The notes below the pieces were generated by a model that worked only from the letters and a program-made list of their open reading frames with translations, was not told the DNA's origin and ran no database searches. Shown piece by piece: positions 1 through 8,422 of a stretch of DNA of 64,000 nucleotides; position 1 is the stretch's first letter, and each line of letters opens with the position of its first letter. The position numbers and the translations under genes were made by a program. The DNA is from Actinoplanes sp. TFC3 (GTDB taxonomy: Bacteria; Actinomycetota; Actinomycetes; Mycobacteriales; Micromonosporaceae): contig NZ_LOJP01000001.1 in the NCBI RefSeq assembly GCF_001553785.1, positions 732,890 through 796,889 on the forward strand, read 5' to 3'.

Positions 1-1
1 C

Positions 2-310
<309 letters not shown>

Positions 311-338
311 TCAAAGGAGCCGTGCTGATGGAGGTGCC

Positions 339-1196
339 ATGCTGGAACGCCTGACCGGCGCCATCGAACGGCACAGCACCGGGTTCGGCTCGCAGACCGC
401 GGTGCCCCGCCAGACGCTGGTCGCGCTCGACGAGCCCATCGTCCCGGCCGACCTCCTGTACTCGCCGATGGTCTGCTTCGTTGTCGGCGGCGCTAAACGC
501 AGCTTCGCGGGCGAGCGAAGCTGGCTCGTCGACACCGGCGACATGTTCCTCAACTCGGTCGCCATGCCGGTCACCGCGGCGTTCGAGCGGTTGCCGTACC
601 GGTCGGTGGTTCTGCATCTGGAAATCAGCGCGCTGGACGACGTGCTGATGGACGCCGGCCCGCAGGAGCTGATGGAGATGCAGACGACCGCGCCGATGAC
701 CCCCGGCATCGTCGACGCGGTCACCCGCTGGGTCGCCCTGCTGGACGAGCCGCGTGACATCAAGGCGCTGGCCGAGCGGATCGAAGGCGAAATCCTCTAC
801 CGGCTCCTGACCAGCCCGCTCGGCCCGGCCCTGCGGCAATGGGCGCACGCCGACACCGCTGCCGCCCGCATCCGCACGGCGGCGTCCTGGATCGTCAGCC
901 ACTACGCCCAGCCTTTGCGCATCGACGACCTGGCCGCGATCGCCCACATGAGCCCGGCCACGCTGCACCGGCACTTCAAGACCGCCACCGGCTTGAGCCC
1001 GCTGCAGTTCCAGAAGCAAATGCGGCTGCAGGAGGCCCGGCGCTTGCTGCTGCGCGGCTCAGCCACCGCAGCCCAGGTCGCCGTGGCCGTCGGATATGCC
1101 AGCGCCACCCAGTTCAACCGGGAGTACCGCCGCTTCTACGGTTTGCCGCCGGGCCGCGACACCGACCGGCTGCTGCTCAGCTCTGTTGAGAGCTGA
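339..1196 (+). CDS. AraC-family transcriptional regulator (AraC_N type)
   Basis: This 285-residue protein has an N-terminal effector-sensing region of the AraC_N type (about residues 15-170) and a C-terminal double helix-turn-helix (about 185-280). The HTH holds the usual segments LRIDDLAAIAHMSPATLHRHF and VAVAVGYASATQFNREYRRFYG. An ATG at 339 follows a region with a purine-rich stretch and gives a normal family length. The nearest target is the divergent aldo/keto reductase, so the protein probably activates that gene in response to a reactive carbonyl, as YqhC does; this is inference from context. It ends convergent with the rhamnose isomerase operon, so it is not likely part of the rhamnose system. 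Confidence 0.88.
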   Translation: MLERLTGAIERHSTGFGSQTAVPRQTLVALDEPIVPADLLYSPMVCFVVGGAKRSFAGERSWLVDTGDMFLNSVAMPVTAAFERLPYRSVVLHLEISALDDVLMDAGPQELMEMQTTAPMTPGIVDAVTRWVALLDEPRDIKALAERIEGEILYRLLTSPLGPALRQWAHADTAAARIRTAASWIVSHYAQPLRIDDLAAIAHMSPATLHRHFKTATGLSPLQFQKQMRLQEARRLLLRGSATAAQVAVAVGYASATQFNREYRRFYGLPPGRDTDRLLLSSVES

Positions 1197-1221
1197 GCCA
1201 CGCGCCAGCGTCACGGAGCGG

Positions 1222-1290
1222 TCAAGGCCGGCGCAGCACCTTGCCCAGGTTCTCGCGGGCTTCGAGGATCCGGTGAGCTTCGGCGGCCCG
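1222..1290 (-). pseudogene. C-terminal scrap of a zinc-type quinone oxidoreductase / alcohol dehydrogenase
   Basis: Between the AraC gene and rhaI the minus strand encodes RAAEAHRILEARENLGKVL, then RRP and a TGA stop at 1222-1224. This is the characteristic C-terminal end of MDR-family NADPH:quinone oxidoreductases. Directly upstream in the same frame is a stop, so only 23 codons survive. It is a remnant of a deleted gene and shows that the junction between the AKR/AraC pair and the rhamnose operon was made by rearrangement. It is too short to be functional. Confidence 0.6.
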
Positions 1291-1305
1291 TCAGTGGCCG
1301 GCGGA

Positions 1306-2472
1306 TCAGGCTCCCCAGCCGGCCTGCTGGCCGCCGACCCGCTCCTCGACGATCTTCTCCTGGTAGCCGCTGCGCTTGTACGCCGCCACCGGATCCGGGT
1401 CCAGGCCCAGATCGCTGCGGACCTCGGCGAGCAGCGGCCGTACATCGGTGTTGTAAGCGTCCATCAGCACCCCGTTCGCCTCCAGCACGTCGCCGTTGTT
1501 CTGCGCCGCAGCCAGGGCGTTCCGATCCACCAGCAGAGCCTTGGCCGTCGCTTCCTGGATGTTGAGCACCGAGCGGATGATGGCCGGGATCTTTGCCTCG
1601 ATGTTGTGGCATTGGTCGAGCATGAAATTGATGCCGTACGCCGGGTCCAGCGCGTTGCCCCGCACGATTTCGTACATGATCCGGAACAGTTGGAACGGGT
1701 CTGCCGCCCCTGCCATGAGGTCGTCATCGGCGTAGAAGCGGCTGTTGAAGTCGAACGCACCGAGCTTCTTCTGGCGTAGCAGAAACGCCACGATGAACTC
1801 GATATTGGTGCCGGGAGCGTGGTGGCCGGTATCGATGCAAACCGTGGCTCGGGGGCCCAGCTCCAGGCAGTGAGCGTAGGACGTACCCCAGTCGGGAATG
1901 TCGGTGGCGTAGAAGGCCGGCTCGAAGAGCTTGTATTCCAAGAGGATCCGCTGGTTTTCCCCGAGCCGGGCGTAGGTCTCGCGCAGCGCCTCGGCGAGCC
2001 GGTCCTGGCGGTTGGTCAGGTCGTCCTGGCCGGGATAATTGATGCCGTCGGAGAACCACAGCTTGAGATCACGGGAGCCGGTCTGGTCCATGATGGCGAT
2101 CGCTTCGAGCAGGTGATCGGTGGCTTTTCGCCGTACCGCCGGATCGGGGTTTGTCACCGAGCCCAGCTTGTAATCGTCGTCCTGGAAAACGTTGGTGTTC
2201 ATTGCACCGATCGCCACGCCCAACGACGAAGCGTAAGCAGCCAGCGAGGCGTAATCGTCGACCTTGTCCCAGGGGATGTGCAAAGCCACTGTGGGCGCCA
2301 CGCCCGTGTATTTGTGCACGACCGCGGCGTCGGCGATCTTTTCCTGCGGGGAGCGCGGGACGCCGGGCTGGGCGAAGACCTTGAAGCGGGTTCCCGAATT
2401 GCCGAACGCCCAGGATGGGGTCTCCACCCGCTGGGCGCTCAGGGTGCGCTTGACGGCGGCGAGATCGGTCAT
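1306..2472 (-). CDS. rhaI: L-rhamnose isomerase (RhaI type)
   Basis: A 388-residue TIM-barrel sugar isomerase that converts L-rhamnose to L-rhamnulose in the cytosol. It matches the RhaI group (Pseudomonas stutzeri type) in length and in the metal and substrate blocks ILLEYKLFEPAF (Glu, about residue 177), VCIDTGHHAPGTN (Asp and His, about 212) and GAFDFNSRFYADDDL. The ATG at 2472 gives MTDLAAVKRTL; the open frame runs further upstream but that part would overlap rhaS and has no family resemblance. It is the last gene of the minus-strand operon, 22 bp after the solute-binding protein gene, so import and isomerisation are co-expressed. Confidence 0.93.
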   Translation of the reverse strand: MTDLAAVKRTLSAQRVETPSWAFGNSGTRFKVFAQPGVPRSPQEKIADAAVVHKYTGVAPTVALHIPWDKVDDYASLAAYASSLGVAIGAMNTNVFQDDDYKLGSVTNPDPAVRRKATDHLLEAIAIMDQTGSRDLKLWFSDGINYPGQDDLTNRQDRLAEALRETYARLGENQRILLEYKLFEPAFYATDIPDWGTSYAHCLELGPRATVCIDTGHHAPGTNIEFIVAFLLRQKKLGAFDFNSRFYADDDLMAGAADPFQLFRIMYEIVRGNALDPAYGINFMLDQCHNIEAKIPAIIRSVLNIQEATAKALLVDRNALAAAQNNGDVLEANGVLMDAYNTDVRPLLAEVRSDLGLDPDPVAAYKRSGYQEKIVEERVGGQQAGWGA

Positions 2473-2494
2473 GGCTGTCACGCTTCTTCCCGCA

Positions 2495-3568
2495 TCAGAA
2501 GTTGAACTGATCGATGTTCTCAGCGGTGAACTCGGTGGGCGGGCCGAGCACGATCTCGCCGTCGGCGCCGATCGTGTACTCGCCGAGCTTGCCGGCGGTG
2601 AACTTCTGACCCTGCGCGCCGGTGATCTGCCCGGAGGCGAGGGCGGCACCGGCGTAGGCGGCCAGGTAGCCGATGTCGGCCGGGTTCCACAGCGCGAACT
2701 TCTTCACCGTGGCGTCCTTGACGTACTCGCGCATCTGGTTCGGCAGGCCCAGCCCGGTGATCTGCACCTTGCCCTTGTAATTCGAAGAACTGACGTAGCG
2801 CGAGGCCGCGGCAATACCCACCGTGGTCGGGGACACGATCACCTTCAGATTGGGGTACGACTGCAGCAGGCCCTGCGCCTCCTGGAACGACTTCTGGTCG
2901 TCGTCGTTGCCGTACACGGTCTTGACCAGCTTGAGCTTGCTGTTCTCGGGCTTGGCCAACTCGGTCTTCATCACCTCGATCCACGCGTTCTGGTTCGTGG
3001 CGTTCGGGGTGGCCGACAGGATCGCGATCTCGCCCTCGCCACCGGCCAGCTCGTTTGCCATCTTGGTCAGGCTTTCGCCGATGCCCTGCGTGGTCGCCTG
3101 GTTGATGAACGCGTCGCGGCAGTCCTTGGAGGCATCGGAGTCGAACGACACCACCTTGATGCCGGCCTGGCGGGCCTGGTTGAGTGACGGGCAGACCGCG
3201 TTCGGGTCGTTGGCCGCCACCACGATCACGTTCTGCTGCTGCTGGATCAGCGTGTTGATATAGCTGACCTGCGACGACGCGCTGGCATCGTTGGGGCCGA
3301 CCAGCTTGTACTCGCCCTTGAGCTCGCCGACTGCCACCTTGCCGCCGCTGGTCTCGACGTCGGAGTACGGGTTGTTGAGCTGCTTGGGCAGATAGGCGAT
3401 CTTCAAGCCTTCCTCGATCTTCGCGTTCGGGTCGGCGGCCGCGCTGGCCTGGGAACCGCCGCCGCTGCTGGACGCGCTGTCCTTGGTGGTGCCGCCGCAA
3501 GCGGACAGGCCAACGACGAGCAGGGAGGCGGTGGCTGCGGTCACTATCCGTGGGTGCGAGCGGAACAT
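2495..3568 (-). CDS. rhaS: L-rhamnose ABC transporter, substrate-binding lipoprotein
   Basis: This 357-residue protein begins with a lipoprotein signal peptide whose lipobox LSAC places the lipidated cysteine at residue 24, followed by a Ser/Gly-rich linker. The remainder is a Peripla_BP_4 (ribose-binding-like) fold with the segments IAYLPKQLNNPYSDVETSGG and VVAANDPNAVCPSLNQARQA. It would bind L-rhamnose outside the membrane and deliver it to the two permeases encoded upstream. A strong ribosome-binding site (GAGGAG, 6 bases before the ATG) fits high expression of a binding protein. The substrate is inferred from the surrounding rhamnose genes. Confidence 0.9.
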   Translation of the reverse strand: MFRSHPRIVTAATASLLVVGLSACGGTTKDSASSSGGGSQASAAADPNAKIEEGLKIAYLPKQLNNPYSDVETSGGKVAVGELKGEYKLVGPNDASASSQVSYINTLIQQQQNVIVVAANDPNAVCPSLNQARQAGIKVVSFDSDASKDCRDAFINQATTQGIGESLTKMANELAGGEGEIAILSATPNATNQNAWIEVMKTELAKPENSKLKLVKTVYGNDDDQKSFQEAQGLLQSYPNLKVIVSPTTVGIAAASRYVSSSNYKGKVQITGLGLPNQMREYVKDATVKKFALWNPADIGYLAAYAGAALASGQITGAQGQKFTAGKLGEYTIGADGEIVLGPPTEFTAENIDQFNF

Positions 3569-3592
3569 GGCAACTCCTCGGGCCGGGGGAAT

Positions 3593-4576
3593 TCAGCTGG
3601 TTACGGCTTGACGGCGCTTACGCCGTTGAAGTGCGGTGCGCAGCGAAGAAGCAAGGTTGGGCAGCAGAACCGAGAGCACGAGCAAAGCCCCGGTGACGAT
3701 GTTGAGGGCCTGACCGGAGACGTCCTGCAGGCGTAAGGCGTTCTGCAGAGCGGCAAGCAGAACAACGCCAGCGAGTACGCCCGGAAGGTTGCCTTTGCCG
3801 CCGAAGATGGAAACGCCGCCGAGCAGCACCGCCGCGACGACGGCGAGTTCGAGGCCGGAACCGTTGTCCGCGCGGGCACTGGAGTAGCGCAGGGTCCACA
3901 GGATACCGACCAGTGCCGCGATCGCGCCGCTGGCGACGTACAGCCAGAATTTGCTTCTCGCCACTCGGATGCCGGAGAAATGCGCGGCCTTGTCGTTGGC
4001 TCCGATCGCATACAGCGAGCGGCCGAAGGGCGTCGCGTGCAGCACGATGCCGAAGATCACGGCGAGCGCCACGATCAGGATGAGAACGTTGGGCACCGGA
4101 CCGCCGCCGATCGTGCCGGTGACCCAGCCGGTGTAGGTGAACGGGAAGTCGGCCACCGCGCCGTCGCCGAGCACCACGAAGGCCAGCCCTCGATACAGCG
4201 CAAGGGTGCCGATGGTGACGGCCAGCGAGGGCAGCCCGAGCGCGTTGACCAGCAAGCCGTTTACCGCCCCGAGCACCGCACCGATCACGACGACCAGTGG
4301 GATGATCGTCTCGATGGACAACCCGTTGTTCCAGAACCAGCCCATCAGCGAACTCGCCAGACCCAGGATGCTCGCCACCGACAAGTCGATCTCGCCCGTC
4401 ACGATGATCAGCGTCATCGGGAGCGCGACCAGCGCGATCGGCATCAGATCGAGCACCAGGAACGTGAAGTTGCGGCTGGTACCGAAGTTGGGCACGCCGA
4501 GCGAGGCCACCACCAGCACCACGACGGTCAGCGCGAGGATGATGGCGTCCCAGCTCGCGAGTCTGCCCCTAAACAT
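3593..4576 (-). CDS. rhaQ: L-rhamnose ABC transporter permease (second subunit)
   Basis: A 327-residue BPD_transp_2 (ribose-type) permease with about nine or ten hydrophobic helices and the family loop IVTGEIDLSVASILGLASSLMG near residues 75-95 that couples to the ATPase. The ATG at 4576 (MFRGRLASWD) overlaps the stop of the preceding permease by 8 bases, so translation is probably coupled; upstream in-frame codons would lie inside the other permease. It should pair with the other permease as a heterodimeric channel for L-rhamnose. Assignment to Q rather than P follows the order in Rhizobium rha loci and is not certain. Confidence 0.88.
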   Translation of the reverse strand: MFRGRLASWDAIILALTVVVLVVASLGVPNFGTSRNFTFLVLDLMPIALVALPMTLIIVTGEIDLSVASILGLASSLMGWFWNNGLSIETIIPLVVVIGAVLGAVNGLLVNALGLPSLAVTIGTLALYRGLAFVVLGDGAVADFPFTYTGWVTGTIGGGPVPNVLILIVALAVIFGIVLHATPFGRSLYAIGANDKAAHFSGIRVARSKFWLYVASGAIAALVGILWTLRYSSARADNGSGLELAVVAAVLLGGVSIFGGKGNLPGVLAGVVLLAALQNALRLQDVSGQALNIVTGALLVLSVLLPNLASSLRTALQRRKRRQAVTS

Positions 4577-5579
4577 GGCTGTCCCTCTTTCGCAGGGAGC
4601 GGGCGATGCGGACGGCCACAATGCGGTCGGCACAGATTGCCAGCACGATCAGCGCGCCCACGATGGCCTGCTGCCAGAACTGGTTGATGTCCAGCACGGT
4701 CAGGGCGCTACCGATCACGGTCAGCAGCAGCGCGCCGAGACCCGCGCCCCACACCGTGCCGCTGCCCCCGGAGACCGCGACCCCGCCGACCACCACCGCG
4801 GCCACAACGTTCAGCTCGTAGCCGTTGCCGGCCGAGGCGTCGATGGTGCCGAAGCGCGAGGCGAACAGCACCCCGGCCAGCCCGGCCAGCGCCCCGCTGA
4901 CGATGAACGCGGTGAGCAGGTTGCGGGCCACCTTGATGCCGGCCAGCTCGGCGGCGCTGGGGCTGGATCCCATGGCGTACAGCTCGCGGCCGAGCCGGTA
5001 GTTGCGCATGAGCAGCGCGACCCCGCCGACCACCACCAGCGCGATCAGGACCAGCCACGGGACGCCCAGGATCGAGTCGTTGGCGAACTGCAGGAAGTGC
5101 GTGGGCAACTCATCGGCGTTCACCTGCCCGCCGCCGGCCCAGGAGTAGATGAGCCCGCGGAAGATGTACATCGTGCCGAGCGTGACCACCAGCGCGGGCA
5201 CCCGGCCGTAGCGGACCAGCACCCCGTTGAGCAGCCCGGCCACCGCGCCGACCACGAGCCCGGTCACCAGCGCCACGACCATCGGCAGGCCCGGGTCGGC
5301 GCTCATCATGCTGGCGACGGTGAACGCGCTGACCCCGAGCACCGAGCCCACCGACAGGTCGATGTTGCGGGTGATCACGACAACCGCCTGGCCGGCCGCC
5401 ATCACCGCCAGGATCGCGGTGTTCAGCAGGATGTCCCGGATGCTCTGCGCCGACAAGAACCGCGGCTGGCTGACGGTGGTGTAAGCGACCAGTGCCGCGA
5501 GCGCGATGACGATGCCCAGCTCACGGGTCTTTGCCAGCGGGTTCTGCCGGGCGTGGGGCGGACTGGCGACGGTGGCCAT
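4569..5579 (-). CDS. rhaP: L-rhamnose ABC transporter permease (first subunit)
   Basis: A 336-residue BPD_transp_2 permease with multiple membrane segments and the conserved cytoplasmic loop VVVITRNIDLSVGSVLGVSAFTVA. The ATG at 5579 (MATVASPPHA) shares one base with the TGA of the ATPase gene (TGATG), which indicates translational coupling. The protein would form the membrane channel together with the next permease. Later members of this block include the second permease, the binding lipoprotein and the isomerase, all on one strand with short gaps or overlaps. Confidence 0.9.
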   Translation of the reverse strand: MATVASPPHARQNPLAKTRELGIVIALAALVAYTTVSQPRFLSAQSIRDILLNTAILAVMAAGQAVVVITRNIDLSVGSVLGVSAFTVASMMSADPGLPMVVALVTGLVVGAVAGLLNGVLVRYGRVPALVVTLGTMYIFRGLIYSWAGGGQVNADELPTHFLQFANDSILGVPWLVLIALVVVGGVALLMRNYRLGRELYAMGSSPSAAELAGIKVARNLLTAFIVSGALAGLAGVLFASRFGTIDASAGNGYELNVVAAVVVGGVAVSGGSGTVWGAGLGALLLTVIGSALTVLDINQFWQQAIVGALIVLAICADRIVAVRIARSLRKRDSHV

Positions 5580-7066
5580 CACGAGGCTCCCATCGCCGCG
5601 TACATGACGCTCTCCTCGGTGGCCTCGGCTCGGGTCAGCTGGGCGGTCACGTGGCCCTCCCGGAGCACGACGATGCGGTCGGCCATCCCGAGCACCTCGG
5701 GCAGCTCGGACGAGACCATGACGACGGCCAGGCCGCGGGCCGCCAGCGACGACAGCAGCCGGTGAACTTCGGCCTTGGTGCCCACGTCGATGCCGCGGGT
5801 AGGTTCGTCGACGATCAGCAGCTTCGGCCCGGTGGCCAGCCACTTGGCCAGCACTACCTTCTGCTGGTTGCCGCCGGACAACGTGGCGACCGGATCGGTC
5901 AGCCGGCCGAATTTGGTCTGCAGCTGCTTGGTCCACCCGGCGGCTTCGCGGCGCTCGGTGCCGCCGAAGAGCAGTCCCAGCTTGGCCAGCGCCCGCGAGC
6001 GCGGCAACGTCACGTTCCGCTCGATGGAGAGTTCCATGACCAGGCCCTGCTGGCGGCGGTCCTCGGGTACCAGCCCCATCCCGGCCGTCATTGACGCGCG
6101 CGGGTTGCCGGGTTTGAGCTTCCTGCCGAGAAACGTGACTGTGCCGCTGTCGTACTTGTCCACGCCGAACACGGCCTGCATGACCTCCGAGCGTCCGGCC
6201 CCCACCAGCCCGGCCAGCGCCACGATCTCGCCGGCCCTGACCTGGAAGCTGATGTCGCGGAACACGCCCGCGCGGCTCAGACCCTGGACTTCGAGGACTG
6301 TTTCGCCGATCGTGGCTTCCTGCTTGGGATAGAGCGCGCTGAGGTCTCGCCCGACCATGCGCCGGATCATGTCGTCGACGCCGAGGTCGCTGACCGGCTC
6401 GGTGCAGACATGCTTGCCGTCGCGCATGATCGTGACGCGCTGGCAGAGCGCGGTGATCTCCTCGAAGCGGTGCGAGATGAACATGATCGCCGCGCCTTCG
6501 TCGCGGAGGGCTCGGGTGACGGCGAACAGGCGGTCGACCTCCACGCCGCTGAGCGCGGCGGTTGGCTCGTCCATGATGAGCACCCGCGCGTGGCTCGACA
6601 GGGCCTTAGCGATTTCGACGAGCTGCTGGTCGGCGATGGACAGGCCGCGAGCCGGGCGGGCCGGGTCGATGTGGACGCCAAGGCGCGCGAACAGCCGTAC
6701 CGCGTTGGCATTCATGGTTTTGCGGTCGATCTGCCGCAGGCGGGTCAGCGGCTGGTTGCCCATCGCGATGTTCTCGGCGACCGAGAGGTCCGGGAAAAGC
6801 GTGGGTTCCTGATAGATGACGGCAATCCCGGCGGCCTTGGCGTCGGCCGGGTTCGTGAACGTCACCTCGCGGCCGTCAACGAGCAGGGTGCCGGTGTCGG
6901 GCCGATGCACCCCGGCCAGCATCTTGACGATTGTCGACTTCCCGGCGCCGTTCTCCCCGACGAGCGCGTGGGCCTCGCCGGCCACGAGAGAGAAGCTGAC
7001 CTCCTGCACGGCAGACACCGCCCCGAAGGATTTGCTCACGCCGCGGATCTCGAGCAACGGGCTCAC
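5579..7066 (-). CDS. rhaT: L-rhamnose ABC transporter, double ATPase subunit
   Basis: A 495-residue sugar importer ATPase of the RbsA/MglA class with two fused nucleotide-binding modules. Module one has Walker A GENGAGKST at residues 37-45 and Walker B with VLIMDEPTAALSG. Module two has the usual degenerate Walker A (GLVGAGRSE), a canonical LSGGNQQKV signature and LLIVDEPTRGIDVG. A GTG at 7066 is chosen over the GTG at 7072 because GGAGG lies 5 bases before the former and directly abuts the latter. It is first in the importer operon, and the operator-like site at 7087-7100 lies just upstream of its start. Confidence 0.92.
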   Translation of the reverse strand: MSPLLEIRGVSKSFGAVSAVQEVSFSLVAGEAHALVGENGAGKSTIVKMLAGVHRPDTGTLLVDGREVTFTNPADAKAAGIAVIYQEPTLFPDLSVAENIAMGNQPLTRLRQIDRKTMNANAVRLFARLGVHIDPARPARGLSIADQQLVEIAKALSSHARVLIMDEPTAALSGVEVDRLFAVTRALRDEGAAIMFISHRFEEITALCQRVTIMRDGKHVCTEPVSDLGVDDMIRRMVGRDLSALYPKQEATIGETVLEVQGLSRAGVFRDISFQVRAGEIVALAGLVGAGRSEVMQAVFGVDKYDSGTVTFLGRKLKPGNPRASMTAGMGLVPEDRRQQGLVMELSIERNVTLPRSRALAKLGLLFGGTERREAAGWTKQLQTKFGRLTDPVATLSGGNQQKVVLAKWLATGPKLLIVDEPTRGIDVGTKAEVHRLLSSLAARGLAVVMVSSELPEVLGMADRIVVLREGHVTAQLTRAEATEESVMYAAMGAS

Positions 7067-7086
7067 GATCACCTCCGGATCACCGG

Positions 7087-7100
7087 TTGAAATGTTTCAT
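7087..7100. promoter_or_regulatory. RhaR operator candidate O1 (importer operon)
   Basis: TTGAAATGTTTCAT: a near-perfect palindrome built on TGAAA-N2-TTTCA, about 20 bp upstream of the rhaT start. Its arms match the perfect 18-bp palindrome upstream of rhaEW. LacI-family proteins typically bind such CG- or TG-centred palindromes. A site here would repress the importer operon. Confidence 0.7.
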
Positions 7101-7176
7101 CCGCCGTGTCACGAACGTAGGTGGCGCGGATCACAAGTGTCAAGCGGCAAATAAGACACGTGCCGTACGATGTCGC

Positions 7177-7188
7177 TTCAACGTTTCA
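7177..7188. promoter_or_regulatory. RhaR operator candidate O2 (regulator gene, one good half)
   Basis: TTCAACGTTTCA: the right half (CGTTTCA) matches the operator fully, the left half only in its last two A. It sits 12 bp before the GTG chosen for the regulator gene and could mediate weak autorepression. Confidence 0.4.
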
Positions 7189-7199
7189 AAGGGGGCAGG

Positions 7200-8231
7200 G
7201 TGGCCATCGGCAGAAGCCCGTCCGTCAAGGACGTCGCCGCGTCCGCCGGGGTTTCCCTCGGCACCGTATCGAATGTGATGAATCGGCCCGAGGTGGTCAG
7301 CGCGGCCACCCGCGAACGGGTCGAACGAGCCATGGCCGACCTCGGCTTCATCCGCAACGAGTCGGCCCGCCAGTTGCGCGCGGGCACCAGCCGGGCGCTG
7401 GCGTACGTCATGCTCGACGGCAGCAACCCGTTCTTCCACGACGTTGCCCAGGGCATCGAACTGGCCGCCGAGGACGCGGACATGTCCCTGTTCATCTGCA
7501 ACAGCAACGGCCGGCCCGGGCGCGAGGAAGTTCATCTCGACCGGTTGGTGCAGCAGCGGGTGCAGGGTTTGTTGATCACCCCGGTGGACCCCGGTGCCAA
7601 ACACTTGCGGGAGATCGCCAAACGCGGCATCCCGGTGGTCATCGTCGACCGCGTCGCGGCCGGCGGCGAGTTCTGCTCGGTGGCGGTGGATGACGTTCTG
7701 GGCGGCCGGATAGCGGTGGAACACCTGGTCGAACAGGGCCACCGCCGGGTCGCGGTGATCGGTGGCCCCGAGTCGATAGGGCAGGTACGCGAACGCCTCG
7801 AAGGTGCCCGGCAGGTGTGGGCCGAGCTGGGGATGGCAGCGGATGATCTGACGTTCCTGCCGACGGCGGGATCCACGGTGGTGGAGGGGCGCTCGGCGGG
7901 GGAGCGGCTCGCCGGTCTTCCCGTGCGTCGTCGTCCCACGGCTGCGTTCTGCGTGAACGATCTGCTGGCGCTGGGGTTGTTGCAGCAGGCGATCGGGGCG
8001 GGGCTGCGGATTCCCGAGGACTTGGCGATCGTGGGTTTCGACGACATCGAGTTCGCGGCTGCTGCGGCTGTTCCGCTGACGTCGGTACGCCAGCCCCGGC
8101 AGGAGTTGGGGCGCGCGGCGGCGAAGTTGGTGCTCGACGAGTCGGGAAACCCAGAGCATCGCCACGAGCAGTTGTCGTTCGTGCCGGAGTTGGTGGCGCG
8201 CGCTTCGACGGTTTCCCGGCGCAACTACTGA
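7200..8231 (+). CDS. rhaR: LacI-family regulator of rhamnose use
   Basis: A 343-residue LacI/GalR repressor. Residues about 5-60 form the LacI helix-turn-helix (SVKDVAASAGVSLGTVSNVMN) with the hinge helix (RQLRAG). The remainder is a periplasmic-binding-protein-like effector domain with VGFDDIEFA near the end. The GTG at 7200 is preferred because AAAGGGGG lies a few bases upstream; an ATG at 7170 would add ten residues that overlap the O2 site and lacks a ribosome-binding site. It lies between the divergent importer operon and the catabolic operon, and palindromes of one type occur before all three units. The likely effector is L-rhamnose or a catabolite; this is inference. Confidence 0.88.
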   Translation: MAIGRSPSVKDVAASAGVSLGTVSNVMNRPEVVSAATRERVERAMADLGFIRNESARQLRAGTSRALAYVMLDGSNPFFHDVAQGIELAAEDADMSLFICNSNGRPGREEVHLDRLVQQRVQGLLITPVDPGAKHLREIAKRGIPVVIVDRVAAGGEFCSVAVDDVLGGRIAVEHLVEQGHRRVAVIGGPESIGQVRERLEGARQVWAELGMAADDLTFLPTAGSTVVEGRSAGERLAGLPVRRRPTAAFCVNDLLALGLLQQAIGAGLRIPEDLAIVGFDDIEFAAAAAVPLTSVRQPRQELGRAAAKLVLDESGNPEHRHEQLSFVPELVARASTVSRRNY

Positions 8232-8255
8232 ACGCGATGTTTCCGAGCGCTCGTT

Positions 8256-8267
8256 CGCAACGTTTCA
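8256..8267. promoter_or_regulatory. RhaR operator candidate O3 (one good half)
   Basis: CGCAACGTTTCA, about 65 bp upstream of the perfect palindrome O4. The right half is perfect and the left half has three of five matches. Spaced pairs of sites of this kind often allow looping by LacI tetramers, but the weaker half makes this uncertain. Confidence 0.35.
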
Positions 8268-8293
8268 GATGGACGCGCTTCAATCCGTCGCTA

Positions 8294-8323
8294 TTGACCC
8301 CCATGCCGTTGCGGCCGTAGCCT
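8294..8323 (+). promoter_or_regulatory. Candidate promoter of the rhaEW-rhaB-lutABC operon
   Basis: TTGACC at 8294-8299 and TAGCCT at 8318-8323 are separated by 18 bp and resemble a principal-sigma promoter. The perfect operator begins 10 bp after the -10 element, where a bound repressor would block initiation. Actinomycete promoters are variable, so this is a proposal only. Confidence 0.35.
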
Positions 8324-8332
8324 GCATCCAGT

Positions 8333-8350
8333 TTATGAAACGTTTCATAA
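8333..8350. promoter_or_regulatory. RhaR operator O4, perfect 18-bp palindrome
   Basis: TTATGAAACGTTTCATAA is a perfect palindrome, AT-rich in a GC-rich setting, 73 bp before the rhaEW start. It has the CG-centred form bound by LacI-family repressors and gives the consensus TGAAACGTTTCA used to recognise the other sites here. Confidence 0.82.
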
Positions 8351-8422
8351 CAATGCAGGCCCGGAAAGCGCCGAACGGTAAGGCCCGGCTCGGATGACCG
8401 CTCCCCAACCCGAAGGAAGCTC

